A stretch of 64,000 nt of DNA from Delphinus delphis (Eukaryota; Chordata; Mammalia; Artiodactyla; Delphinidae). The DNA is taken from the NCBI RefSeq assembly GCF_949987515.2, contig NC_082687.1:21250148-21314147 (forward strand), in the 5' to 3' direction. Positions 24,901 to 34,709 of the stretch are shown piece by piece. The translations under genes were made by a program, and so were the position numbers. The notes under the pieces were generated by a model. That model did no database searches and was not told where the DNA came from. It worked only from the letters and a program-made list of their open reading frames with translations. Positions within the stretch are counted from its first letter, which is position 1. Every line of letters starts with the position of its first letter.

Positions 24901-26279
24901 TTTTCTTTCTTTAATTCCACTTTGGTAAACATACATTTTCAGACTCAAAACTCTCACCAGTTCATCTCTAGTATCCATTTCTTTTATCTTCTTTTGTCTC
25001 ACAATAGAGTTAAATAATATACTATTTAATTGTCAAGATGCTTCAAGTGATGTTACCTGTTTTATTTCAATGGTCTTCTACATCAGTGTGAGACAGAGAA
25101 GATCAGGAAATTTAAAATATCAAAAATTATGTGACTAGCTCCAGGTCATTCAGGTATGACAGAATCATAGCTGAAGTACCAGCTTTCAGACTCTCACTGA
25201 TAGGGTTAATTTGTCCTACTACTCTGTCTGGAGAATATGTAGTAAATATAAATGGAACTTGAACCACTTAAAAAGGGGAAGGAGGAGAGAGAGAGAGAAA
25301 AGAAGGGGGGAGGAGACAAAGTAATGAACAGTAAACTACTTCACTAGAAATTTTCTTCCTGTTTTTTGACTATGCCCCCATTTGACTCAGGAAAAAAATG
25401 AAAACACAAAACGGACTCTTCTACCAATCCCTTCCCTGTATTACGAACTTCCATTTTTGTGTGTGACTAGATTCCTTTAGCAAGCATGCTCTCTGCTACT
25501 CAGCAGAGGGTCCATCTATCTTGTACATCTCGTCACTGAATATTATTTTAGATACTCATGCCTGTCATAGCATCCCATTCTAAGCCAAATAAAATATCCT
25601 ATTAAGCAACATTTGCCTTGACATTCTGTTATTTGGAGATTTGTACTGTTTTTAGTTCTTCACGGTTGTAAATAATGCTGCCACAAGAAACTCCACGCTT
25701 TACAAGTATTTGGGGTTTTCTAGAAGGCTATGAAAAGTCACATTTTAGCTCTTTTTTACTTAAAGCAAGATTTTTCTCTGCATATATCGTATTCATTTAC
25801 AGAAATATCAACAAAGTGTAAGCAAAGATGGTTTCCCACATTTTGATCAACACTGGGTTTAAAACTTCTATTTACTTTTTCAGTCTTCTAGGCATGCAAC
25901 TTCATCCTAAAGTTGTCTTAACATGTGTTCCTTTAACGCCTAACTAAGGGGTGCCCTTTTCAGAGTGATAATTTACAGTCTGTATTCCACCTATGTAAAA
26001 ACTGTCTTCTTCACTACTCACACTGCCTGTTTTTAAGCAATGAATCATGCCGTCAGTAGGAAAAGGGGTCAAAAATCATTGTCTGATCATAACTAACTAT
26101 GCCATCAACTCTTGAGGACAAAAACCACAATTCTTAAGGAATTATGTTAAGGAAAATGGGAAATATTTAGTCTTCTAGAAATGAGTAACAGTCAATCATA
26201 AATACTTATTAACAGGTTGCCCCATATGCAAAATCATTCCCACAAAATTTTGTTGGCACAAAAGTGACCTAGGAACAAA
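21906..26279. other. Long unique AT-rich stretch, no gene seen
   Basis: About 4.4 kb without a recognised gene. GAATGAATGAATGA at about 22759 is a minor tetranucleotide run. 25262-25325 is purine-rich. 25640-25960 has phrases such as GGTTGTAAATAATGCTGCCA that suggest an old inverted L1 fragment, too diverged to bound. Confidence 0.4.
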
Positions 26280-26975
26280 GGGAGAAAGCCTTTTCGCTTC
26301 CCTGCCTTACTATTCTCCACCATCCACTTACCACCCACCCCCTTCTCCCAGACACCCTAATTTGTCCATCACATCAGGACGGCCCCTCCAGTCACCCAGG
26401 GCACAATCTCATAATCTTCTTTGAACGCTCCCTCTTTCAACCAGTTCTTCGGCCTCCAAAACACCTTTTCCTTTCCAATCCCACTGCCCCAATGGGTTGA
26501 CTTTCCTCACTTCTGTTCAGACCGATGCATTTCCCAGCAAGCTTGCTTCCCAGCTTCCAGTCTCTGGCTCTCCATCCATCCCATGAGCTGCTACCAGATA
26601 AATCTCCTATAGCACAGACCTGACCTGTCCGTCCCTGGCACAAAATTCTGGGGGGCTTTATGCATCACTAAAACACATCGCAACTGGTTCCCAACCAAGA
26701 AACCACATTTCCAATAGCACTCTATTTGTATCTCTCTTTGGTACTTGTAAGCTTCTTGAGGAAAGGGAGTTTGCATTATCACCTTTACTTCTTCATAGTG
26801 CTTAGCGAGATTTTGAGCGTATTCAAAAGAACTAATTTGAATTAGAGTTTCTCGTGTACCCAGTTCTTAGTACCGATTCAAATGTAAGCTTCTTAAAAAA
26901 CAGTGTCTTAATTATATCTCCCGTGGTTCAGTTCTTCTATGTAGTAGAATTTCCACAAGTAATTGTTTAACAAAT
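26280..26975 (+). repeat. L2 LINE 3' portion
   Basis: Pyrimidine-rich L2 body (CTGCTACCAGATAAATCTCC, ATAGCACAGACCTGACCTGT), followed by the typical 3' end GTAAGCTTCTTGAGGAAAGG (26747) and a second L2-end-like phrase, AATGTAAGCTTCTTAAAAAA (26881). Heavily diverged. The frame at 26421-26612 is incidental. Confidence 0.65.
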
Positions 26976-27439
26976 GAATTAAGGAACTGATAGCTCTTAA
27001 TTCCAACTTGGATCCGCTAGCTGCATGCTCCAGAAAAAGCCACCTAGAAACATATTGGTATTAAAAGGTCAACTGAGAGGAAGACAGCAATATTCAGGAT
27101 ACTCCTATAAATTAGAACATGCTGTAAACATCAAATAAATAATAGGCCTTCAGGCTAAGCTCTATTACCAAATCATAATTAACATACTGATGTGCCACAG
27201 AAAGAAATGTGTTACTAAGAGACTAATCCATATACTTTCTAAAGAAATTACAACCCTTCGAAATCTACTTCTTCCAAAATTATCATAAATAAGGCTTACT
27301 TTGCTTGATCAGATCTTGACCAAAAATAAGAAGAAGAATGGATCTCCCCTCTGACATCAGCTACCCATTTTTCTTAATCCCAGCATGATTTAGCAGATGC
27401 TGCCTGGACTAATTGTAGGAAATTCCAAATGCATGCTCT
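26976..27439. other. Unique stretch, no gene seen
   Basis: Nothing recognised. Confidence 0.35.
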
Positions 27440-27560
27440 TTCTTTAATTAGCTTCATGACCTTGGGCAAGTCACTTCACCCTAGGGGTCTGTTACTTCAC
27501 CTGGGAAATAAGAGGGTTTGGCGCTGATCTTTAAGCTTGCATCCAGCTCTAAAATTCAAT
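27440..27560 (-). repeat. MIR SINE fragment, inverted
   Basis: CATGACCTTGGGCAAGTCAC, then a TTACTTCACCTGGGAAATAA-like block and CAGCTCTAAAATTC, as in inverted MIR/MIRb. Confidence 0.75.
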
Positions 27561-27584
27561 TCAATGATTTGTGAGTTAAAAATA

Positions 27585-27935
27585 AGCTTTTCGCTGATAC
27601 CCACAACAGCATGAATGAATCTCAAATGCATTATGCTAAGTGAAGAAAGACTCAAAAGGCTACATACTCTATGATTACCTTCACATGACATTCTGGAAAA
27701 GGCAAAACTAGGAGTAGAGAACAGATCAGTGGTTGCTAGGGATTAAAGGTGGGGGGGGGAGGGTTGACTACAAAAGGGTAGCATGAAGACATTTTCTTTG
27801 GAGGTATAGCAATGGAATTGTTCTGTGTCTTAATCGTGGTGGTTATGTGACGCTGTGCATTTGTCAAAATTCACAGAACAGTGCACCGAAACGAGTGAAT
27901 TTTGCTATACATGAATCACATGATTCAAGGTATTA
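27585..27935 (+). mobile_element. Old LINE-1 (L1M-type) 3' fragment
   Basis: CATTATGCTAAGTGAAGAAA, CTCAAAAGGCTACATACTCT, ACATTCTGGAAAAGGCAAAA, GATCAGTGGTTGCTAGGGAT, GTGCATTTGTCAAAATTCAC and GAGTGAATTTTGCTATACAT follow the order of old mammalian L1 3' sequences. A G10-type run lies near 27752. Confidence 0.85.
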
Positions 27936-28329
27936 AAAAACATATTTCTCCATATCCAATGCAATTTCGACAACATAATGGACAGTTTCTCTCAAGAATA
28001 ACACTGACCTTCTATATTTGCTGACACCATTTTGTTCCAAGACTGATGAACCAAGTTTGTATCCAAGCAATTTGCTGCTTGTTTTTGTGGTGCTATTGTT
28101 GTTTTTAACCTTTAGACAAACAGTCTACGGAATCCTTTCTGTGAAGCTAATTTCCCAGTGTGGCACACCTAACAATGAAAAAGTAAAATGAACCCAAGAG
28201 GGAATGATTCTTGGGCTGCCCAGCCCCCCCCCATGGTGTTCACGGAATGTTAGAATGTTATTACTCTTGTGATTCATACCGAAGATATGAGGGACAGAAC
28301 ATGAATAATAACAACAACACGGCAGTAAC
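27936..28329. other. Unique stretch, no gene seen
   Basis: Nothing recognised; includes a C9 run at about 28224. Confidence 0.35.
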
Positions 28330-28575
28330 AACAGCAGCTAACATTTAATTAGCACTTACTATGTTCCAGGCACTGTTGTAAGTGCTCACATGCAGCCTTA
28401 CTAAGTGCTACAGTAACTCATCTACTTTTCAGAACAATCCTGAAATGGGTTAATGCTATCCTCATTTGACAGTCGAGAAACTGAGAGATTAAACGATTTC
28501 TCAAGGTCAAATGGCTAGTAGGTGGCTGAGTCAGAAGGCAAATCTAGATAGTCTAATTCTTACCACAACGCTAAG
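28330..28575 (+). repeat. MIR SINE, near full length
   Basis: CAGCAGCTAACATTTAATTA, CTTACTATGTTCCAGGCACT, GTCGAGAAACTGAGAGATTA, TCTCAAGGTCAAATGGCTAG and TAGGTGGCTGAGTCAGAAGG follow the MIR consensus end to end. Confidence 0.92.
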
Positions 28576-29329
28576 ATCCTGTGTAGGAAAGTTTATTTAA
28601 AGGAGCAATCTATTCATCTTCTTGGACGGTCTTATTCATTAGCTACTACTAATGTGATTCCACAAATTCTCATCCAGGCTTTCTTCAGAAATTGAACAGA
28701 AAGCCTTTTCTAATTACACAAGCCAGTATGTCTACCTCTGCCTGGTGAGTTCACGAAGAAGTGGGCATAGCAAAAAACCAGCTGTATCTTCCTAGTCTGC
28801 ACTCAGGGCCTGCAACAAATCTGGCCTCAGCTGAGAGGCAAGCTTTTCTCAAGGCCTCCCAAGACTAGGCAAGAGAAGGACTGTGCTTCTACCTGCCACT
28901 AGGAAGGGTCTACTTTTTCCTGTAATCATTTTGCTGATTTTTGTAGGTTTGGGCCTCCAGGTAGAAACACGTCCCAAAGCAGACAAGTGCCTGTTCCTGA
29001 AATAACCAGTTCTCTGCACAAGGCAAAAGAAGCTTTCAACCAGAAGGGAATGGCTGCTGAAACCTAGGCTAGGCTGAAGGAAATCAACCCACCCAAAGTG
29101 AGTCCATTAGACAGTACTTGTGAGGTATTTAGACCCTGAGAACTCTGTTTGAATGCAGAAAGGCAGATTACACAGAGAAAGGCTTCTCAACTAGTTCCTG
29201 CGTTTGTTTAGTCTGCTTACCTCTAGTCCAAGCTAATCATCTTAATGGTTGTTTATGACCAGAACAGGGTTGAAATGGCCTTTCAAAGAAAGCAGGGCAG
29301 GCCTAGCCCAGCCTACACTAGTTTGCAAC
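28576..29329. other. Unique stretch, no gene seen
   Basis: Nothing recognised beyond scattered short frames. Confidence 0.35.
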
Positions 29330-29660
29330 TTCCTCTTTCCCCACTCCTTCTGCAGGACCCCAGACTTCTCCTTATTATGGATCTCCACTCCAAGTAAAAC
29401 AACACATCATGGTTTTTGTTTGTTTTTTTCCTTTTTGGCTGCACCATACAGCATGTGGGATCTTAGTTCCCCAACAAGGGATCGAACCCACAAACCACGC
29501 ATTGGGAGCACAGAGTCTTAACCACTGGACCACCAGGGAAGTCCCAACAGACCATAGTTTTATTTATGTCTTATCCTTCTCTTCAGACCAGACTATAAGC
29601 TCCCCAAAGGGCAGGGACCTTCTTTGTTGTTCATTGCTATATCTAGCTAATTGATCACTT
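29330..29660 (+). repeat. L2 LINE 3' end, interrupted by a CHR SINE
   Basis: After the SINE the L2 3' end is clear: CAGACTATAAGCTCCCCAAA, GGGCAGGGACCTTCTTTGTT, then TTCATTGCTATATCTAGCTA. Sequence before the SINE (29330-29405) is probably the same element. Confidence 0.7.
29411..29545 (-). mobile_element. CHR-type tRNA-derived SINE, short older form
   Basis: Inverted copy: T-rich end, TTTGGCTGCACCATACAGCA, GGGATCTTAGTTCCCCAACA, AGGGATCGAACCCACAAACC, ACCACTGGACCACCAGGGAA. Flanks show an imperfect TSD (CATGGTTTT versus CATAGTTTT). Confidence 0.92.
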
Positions 29661-29889
29661 TTGCAGTAAAACTTAAACAAAACAAACAAACAAATCAGAG
29701 GGTTAATGGACTTCTTGGAGGGAAAGAAAGCAACTTGGACTGATTTTAAGGCCCCGCTTTTCCCTGATGTAGACACCAGAATCTTGTGACCGAGAGTTAA
29801 ACCTGTCCCGTAAGGGAGCTTTTAACAAAATCTTCACACTAAACCAACTACCGGTTTACCCGAATCCAGGGCAAAAATTTCCAAAATTC

Positions 29890-30400
29890 TAATCCGACTG
29901 GAGGTCGGGGGGGCGGAGGCAGTCAGCACAGCCACCCTTCTCCAGGCCACCTACACTCCCCCTCCTCAAAGCAGAATCAGAGGAGAAACCGGGTGAGGCA
30001 ACGTTAACCGGGACGCCCTCCTCCAATTAATGTGTTATTGCTCCTTTAAAACCGAGAACAAACGGCCGGCAGCTCGTGATCCCGGAGGCTGCAGTGCGGT
30101 AATTGTCACTTAGCCACTTAACTCCCCGCCGCACTGCTCGCTCTCTCGTCCTGGTTTCTCTCTCAGCCAATTACTGCCGTCATTTGCGTTTCAATGTGTG
30201 CCGTCAGGGGCCCGGCCCAGGCGACGACCACGGAACAGGAAACCCGGGCCGGACGTTGGCTGCCAGGCGCTGCTTTGTGGGAGCTGCAGGGGTATTCAGG
30301 AGAGGCCCACAGAACCGCTCCAGGGGGACCCCAGGCCACCCCGACACACCCCGGTTTTGTTATGAGCCTGGTCTACACTGAGGCCGCCAGAAGGAGGGAT
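29890..30400. promoter_or_regulatory. CpG-island-like block without an associated gene
   Basis: About thirty CpG dinucleotides by eye in about 500 bp, in a window otherwise poor in CpG outside CHR SINEs. No repeat family is recognised inside. Motif words include CCAATTAATGTGTTATTGCT (30024), two NKX2-like sites CACTTAG (30107-30113) and CACTTAA (30115-30121), and CCAATTACTGCCGTCATTTG (30167-30186). Overlapping open frames at 30103-30406 follow from low stop density. It could be an orphan promoter for a non-coding RNA, a distal developmental enhancer, or the 5' end of an unseen gene. The CpG count is observed; function is inferred. Confidence 0.5.
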
Positions 30401-31500
30401 GTCTGACCCTTAAGAGCCCCAAGTTGATAACAATGATGATGATATTAACCATCACTAGAATTTTAGCTGCTGAGCGTGACAGCAGACCAGAGACAGGCAG
30501 GGGAAGTAGGAGGGACGACTGCAATATATTATTGTGAAATCAAGGCAGGCACAGTCGCCAAACGTGAAGACAGCAAGATCTTAATTCAGTTCTCACTGCT
30601 CTTTTTGCACTCAGATTTCCACACAGGGGGGTTATGCATCTGTAATTTGACCCTAAAGTGTAGGGAACGTGAATCTTCCCAGGCAACCCTGAGCTGAAAT
30701 ATCTAAAAATTCTATTTGTAGCCTGCTGTCATCTTACAGGTTTGTGGTAGATATGTTAATACTTTGTCCAAAAAAAATTGATTAAAAAAAATTCCTTAAA
30801 GGCATAACCAGATGTGAATTTTTATAATTAAATCGGGGGGGGGGGGGCTTTGCCAGATGATGTGTCCAGATTTTCAATTTCTAAAAAAACGTCCTTTCTG
30901 GTTGTTCAGTAGGTCCTAACCACGAAAGTGAAGGCTAGTCTTTTCAAATATTTTATTTACTCTGCCTTCCTGGATCAAATCTGTACCACTGTTCGCTGCA
31001 TTAAGGCTTTTATCCCAGAAGGTTTAAACCTCCCGCTTGCAGAGAAAGCATCGTAGTTGAAATGTATTAGCCTAGCTTGAGACATCCTTTGGAATACACT
31101 TGGTCTACTTGGGATATAAAACACGGGTTTTAAACCCTGACTACGGGAAGCAAAGGGGAAAGGATGAGAGGCTGAGGAACAGCCCGAGTCTTTTATAACC
31201 GGCTCCTGCCCGATGCACAACGGTTAGCAGCCACTAGGAAGGCTGCATGTGCCAGTGCGGAGGGCAGGATACCGGCTAGCTGGGTGGTAAGCGATCTCTG
31301 CGTTGTCAGCACCTTCCTTTTCCCAGCTGAAGAGCAGTGAGCTTGTCCTGCTCACCCTGCCTTTAGCAGCAAGCTCCCTCTTACAGTCCATCCTCTGAAG
31401 CCCCAGCAAGCGCGGGAGGAGGGCCGGCAGCTGAGGCTGGAAGAGACCTGTTCTAGCTGGATCCAGGGGGCCCAGTCTCTGGGTCTAAAATAAGACTCTT
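30401..31500. other. Unique stretch between CpG block and CRE-containing block
   Basis: No gene recognised. Includes a G13 homopolymer at 30835-30847. Confidence 0.4.
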
Positions 31501-31533
31501 AACTTCTCTGCCAATGAGGTTCGCCGGGCCTGA

Positions 31534-31600
31534 TGACGTAACAGGCGCCGGCCGTTCTATTTGCAGGCTAGGTCCGTGTACACCAGGATTTCATCCAGGT
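31534..31600 (+). promoter_or_regulatory. CRE-type site followed by splice-like signals (candidate exon or exon 1 donor)
   Basis: TGACGTAA (31534-31541) is a close match to the cAMP response element. It is followed by GGCGCCGGCC, then TTCTATTTGCAG (acceptor-like, ending 31566), 32 nt, and CCAG|GTAAGG (donor-like, GT at 31599-31600). This could be a 32-nt micro-exon at 31567-31598, or a promoter with exon 1 ending at 31598. Both are inference. Confidence 0.25.
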
Positions 31601-31869
31601 AAGGAGGAATTGGGGAGGGGGAGGGGGGCGAGGCGGGAGAGGATGAACCTGTCCTCCTGCTGTGTGTACAGCGAGGGGCTGAAAGGCCTGGTGAGCTGCC
31701 GAAGTAATTGTATACCTCATCTTGGGCTGTGCAAAGACGAGCTGGCCAGGCTCTAGCGAATCGCCATCCTCAGGCTACATGCTCCCAACTGAATAACAGA
31801 GAAGGGAATCTGTTCAGTGCCCAACAAAGAAAAACCACAAGTCATATAAAGCTAACCAGGAGGCCCCCT

Positions 31870-31886
31870 CCCCCCCCCCCCCCCCC
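31870..31886 (+). repeat. C17 homopolymer
   Basis: Seventeen uninterrupted C, preceded by GGCCCCCT. Length is error-prone in assemblies and usually polymorphic. Confidence 0.95.
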
Positions 31887-31949
31887 GCGTGCTGACCGTG
31901 GCAGCCACACTGGGGGAGACTCGGATTGCCCTCACTCGTCTCCTCTCGG

Positions 31950-32200
31950 CTCTTCTAATTAAGAAAACTTTAAACCTCAACCGGTTTGCTCCTTTGTTGC
32001 TCCTTTTCAGTCATCACCCTGACCCATCTCTGATGAGAGAGAAAGCACTTCAAAAGATGGAGAGCGTGGTCCCTGAGAGACCTAGGGGCCAGAGTGTGAA
32101 TTTCCTAATTAAGGACCAGCACAAGAGTAACTTTCTCTTCCTTTCCGCTGTGTTTCAAGCTGAACAAACTATTCAGGTATCCTCCCCCTCCCTTCCTCCC
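31950..32200. promoter_or_regulatory. Candidate enhancer: homeodomain, grainyhead and SOX-like motifs
   Basis: TAATTA occurs at 31956-31961 and 32106-32111. AACCGGTTTG (31979-31988) matches the grainyhead-like consensus, and CTTTGTT (31992-31998) matches SOX sites. The block is non-repetitive and lies 2 kb from the CpG-rich block. Motif density is observed; enhancer activity is not shown. Confidence 0.3.
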
Positions 32201-32629
32201 GCTTTCCTCTGTCCGTCTGTGCCTCTCTGTTTCTCAGCTGATCCATAGCTTCTGAGTTATGAAGTGTGCAATAAACTGTTCTTTTTCTTTTGTCTCAAAG
32301 CCAGAAGTCACTTTGTAGAAAAACAAGTTCCTCTTCTCTGGCCCTACCCCCGGTGAGTGGCAGTCTCTTGGAGGTATGGATGGAAGCCTGCCACTGATGG
32401 CCCAGAACGAGACCCAGGCCAATCAGCAGGGCGGATCTGAGCCCGCGTCTGCAGAGGGGCTGCCTTGCCACAGGCTGGGCTGCTGCCACCCACCGTCCCC
32501 AGAGCTGGGCCTGGGCTTGGGGGTGGGGCTCAGCTAGGAGACCCACCTTCCTCAAAGTGTCACAGAGTCCCCTGCCATCAGGGTGCAACATACATTTCCC
32601 TCTTTTGTCAGGTTTAACTTTGGCTGAAT
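32201..32629. other. Unique stretch, no gene seen
   Basis: Short frames on the minus strand (32234-32591) have no recognisable product. Confidence 0.35.
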
Positions 32630-32907
32630 GAGAAGAACCTTTGTTCCCACCTTATCTATTCCCAGCAATGCCAGCTGCTGTCTTCAACTTTCACAGAACA
32701 AATCCGTGGGACCCTCCAACCCCAGATTCTCCAAGGTCATACTGAGAACTCAGCCTGGACCACCAGTGCTTCCCTAGCCATCTTCACAAAGCTGAATCCA
32801 TTATCTTCCTCGCCAGCGTGACCCTTCCATTTGGGACAGCACCTGCACTCGGGACCAGGGCTCATGCTTTACTGCGCCCCTCTCCTCACCGCCTGCATCC
32901 ATCAGCA
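32630..32907 (+). repeat. L2 LINE, left part (split by an L1)
   Basis: GAGAACTCAGCCTGGACCAC, CAAAGCTGAATCCATTATCT and GCATCCATCAGCA follow L2. The L2 resumes after the L1 with CATCAGCAAACTTTTTGAAT, so the split is exact. Confidence 0.75.
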
Positions 32908-33406
32908 CGCTTTTTTTTTTTAACACTTTATTGGAGTATAATTGCTTTACAGTGCGGTGTTAGTTTCTGCTTTATAACAAAGTGAATCAGCTATACATAT
33001 ACATATATCCCCATATCTCTTCCCTCTTGCGTCTCCCTCCCACCCTCCCTACCCCACCCCTCTAGGTGGTCACAAAGCACCGAGCTGATCTCCCTGTGCT
33101 ATGTGGCTGCTTCCCACTAGCTATCTATTTTACGTTTGGTAGTGTATATATGTCCATGCCACTCGCTCACTTTGTCACAGTTTACCCTTCCCCCTCCCCG
33201 TGTCCTCAAGTCCATTCTCTACATCTGCATCTTTATTCCTGTCCTGCCCCTAGGTTCTTCAGAACCTTTTTTTTTTCCTTAGATTCCATATATATGTGTT
33301 AGCATACGGTATTTATTTTTCTCTTTCTGACTTACTTCACTCTGTATGACAGACTCTAGGTCCATCCACCTCACTACAAGTAACTCAATTTCGTTTCTTT
33401 TTATGA
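32908..33406 (-). mobile_element. LINE-1 3' end inserted into L2, inverted
   Basis: Inverted L1 3' UTR: poly-T at 32911, CACTTTATTGGAGTATAATT, TGCTTTATAACAAAGTGAAT, CACAAAGCACCGAGCTGATC, CTGTGCTATGTGGCTGCTTC and CTCTAGGTCCATCCACCTCA. CCATCAGCA at 32899-32907 and 33407-33415 is the TSD. Small frames here are incidental. Confidence 0.93.
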
Positions 33407-33415
33407 CCATCAGCA

Positions 33416-33860
33416 AACTTTTTGAATTTTATTTCACACACATTTCTCAAATCCAGCTCCCAGAATCTAGAGATGAGGCCACGACCCTAGTTCAAGCCCA
33501 AAGCCCTCCTGCTCATAACTCCAGTGCCCCCAACACACACCCACAGGAAGGACCTAATCCGTAACTCCAGTGCCCCCAACACACGCCCACAGGAAGGACC
33601 CAATCCGTAACTCCAGTGCCCCTCTCCTCTGCCTGCTCGCCAGGCCCCTCGTCGTCACATGCAGAACCTGTGCTCCTGTCCACTGTCACTGCAGTCACTC
33701 CCTGATGCACAAACTGCACTCAGCACTTCCCCCCCAGGGTTCTTCCTGTCCCTCCTTCTAGCTCAGGCTCTCCTGAGAGCAGCCCCTCCCCCACTTCACC
33801 CAGCTAATAACGATGACTTTGCCCAGGCTTCATCTTTCTTTGACTTCTCCACCTCCTGAG
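33416..33860 (+). repeat. L2 LINE, right part, carrying a minisatellite
   Basis: Continuation of the L2 after the L1: CCTAGTTCAAGCCCAAAGCC and later pyrimidine-rich L2-like sequence, expanded by the 46-bp tandem repeat. The right boundary is approximate. Confidence 0.6.
33516..33622 (+). repeat. 46-bp minisatellite, about 2.3 copies
   Basis: TAACTCCAGTGCCCC recurs at 33516, 33562 and 33608, an exact 46-bp period. The two complete units differ at only two positions by eye, so the duplication is recent. Confidence 0.93.
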
Positions 33861-34402
33861 TAGGTTACATGCTGCTCCTCTGGGCCCCCATCATGTTCAC
33901 ACACATTTCTCTGTGTGTGTGTGTAACATTTCTGCTTGTGGTCTCAGCACCCAGTTCACACAGTGGACGTCCGCTACAGGCAGCAGGTTCTCAGCAATTG
34001 GGATGCCTCACTTGTGCTTTCAGATGGCTGGTTAAAGCCATCTATTACTGCAGGGCAATCAATACCTTGGTCCGAATTAGATCCATTTTTGTGTTATCTA
34101 TTTAAAGAAGACAGACGCCAAGACACCAAGGACTGTATCTACGTAACATGTTTTGTCTGGCAACTTATCTACTTTGGGTACTTAATAACGTGATGGACTT
34201 GAAGGTAATGACGATGACAGTGACGTCAACCGTGGCAGGAAACTGGAGATGATTAGACATCCTTTTATTCTCGGAGGCTGGGTCGTTGCTTAAAACAGTA
34301 CACGATGAGTCACAGGATGACAGCTCACTTGTCTTGAAACCTTAACTAACCAGAATACAGGCTGGAACCTCAGTCAGACACACTCCAGAGATGCCAAGTA
34401 TC
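33861..34402. other. Unique stretch, no gene seen
   Basis: A small GT run at about 33911-33924. Open frames at 33869-34193 have no domain. Confidence 0.35.
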
Positions 34403-34415
34403 AGAAAGTGCACAG

Positions 34416-34696
34416 GGCTTCCCTGGTGGCGCAGTGGTTGAGAGTCCGCCTGCCAATGCAGGGGACACGGGTTCGCACCCCGGTCCGGGAAGATCCCACA
34501 TGCCGCGGAGCAACTAGGCCTGTGAGCCACAACTACTGAGCCTGTGTGTCCGGAGCTTGTGCTCCGCAACAAGAGAGGCCGCGATAGTGAGAGGCCCTGC
34601 GCACCGCGATGAAGAATGGCCCCCGCTCGCCGCAACTAGAGAAAGCCCTCGCACAGAAACGAAGACCCAACATAGCCATAAATAAATAAATAAATA
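34416..34696 (+). mobile_element. CHR SINE, long form, nearly intact
   Basis: Plus-strand copy of 281 bp. It has a tRNA-like head (GGCTTCCCTGGTGGCGCAGT) with a B box in GGGTTCGCACCCCGG, the tRNA-unrelated body ending in CCGCAACTAGAGAAAGCCCT and ACGAAGACCCAACATAGCCA, and an (AATA)n tail. The 13-bp TSD AGAAAGTGCACAG is perfect at 34403-34415 and 34697-34709, so the insertion is young. Minus-strand frames at 34342-34994 partly translate it. Confidence 0.97.
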
Positions 34697-34709
34697 AGAA
34701 AGTGCACAG

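Noticed and set aside
30835..31886. G13 and C17 homopolymers as boundary signals of the regulatory hub
   Set aside because: Homopolymers are common slippage products and assembly error spots; their position is probably coincidental.
34416..34489. Functional tRNA gene from the A/B-box-like sequence
   Set aside because: It is the tRNA-derived head of a CHR SINE with a TSD and a SINE body; the same holds for the other eleven copies.
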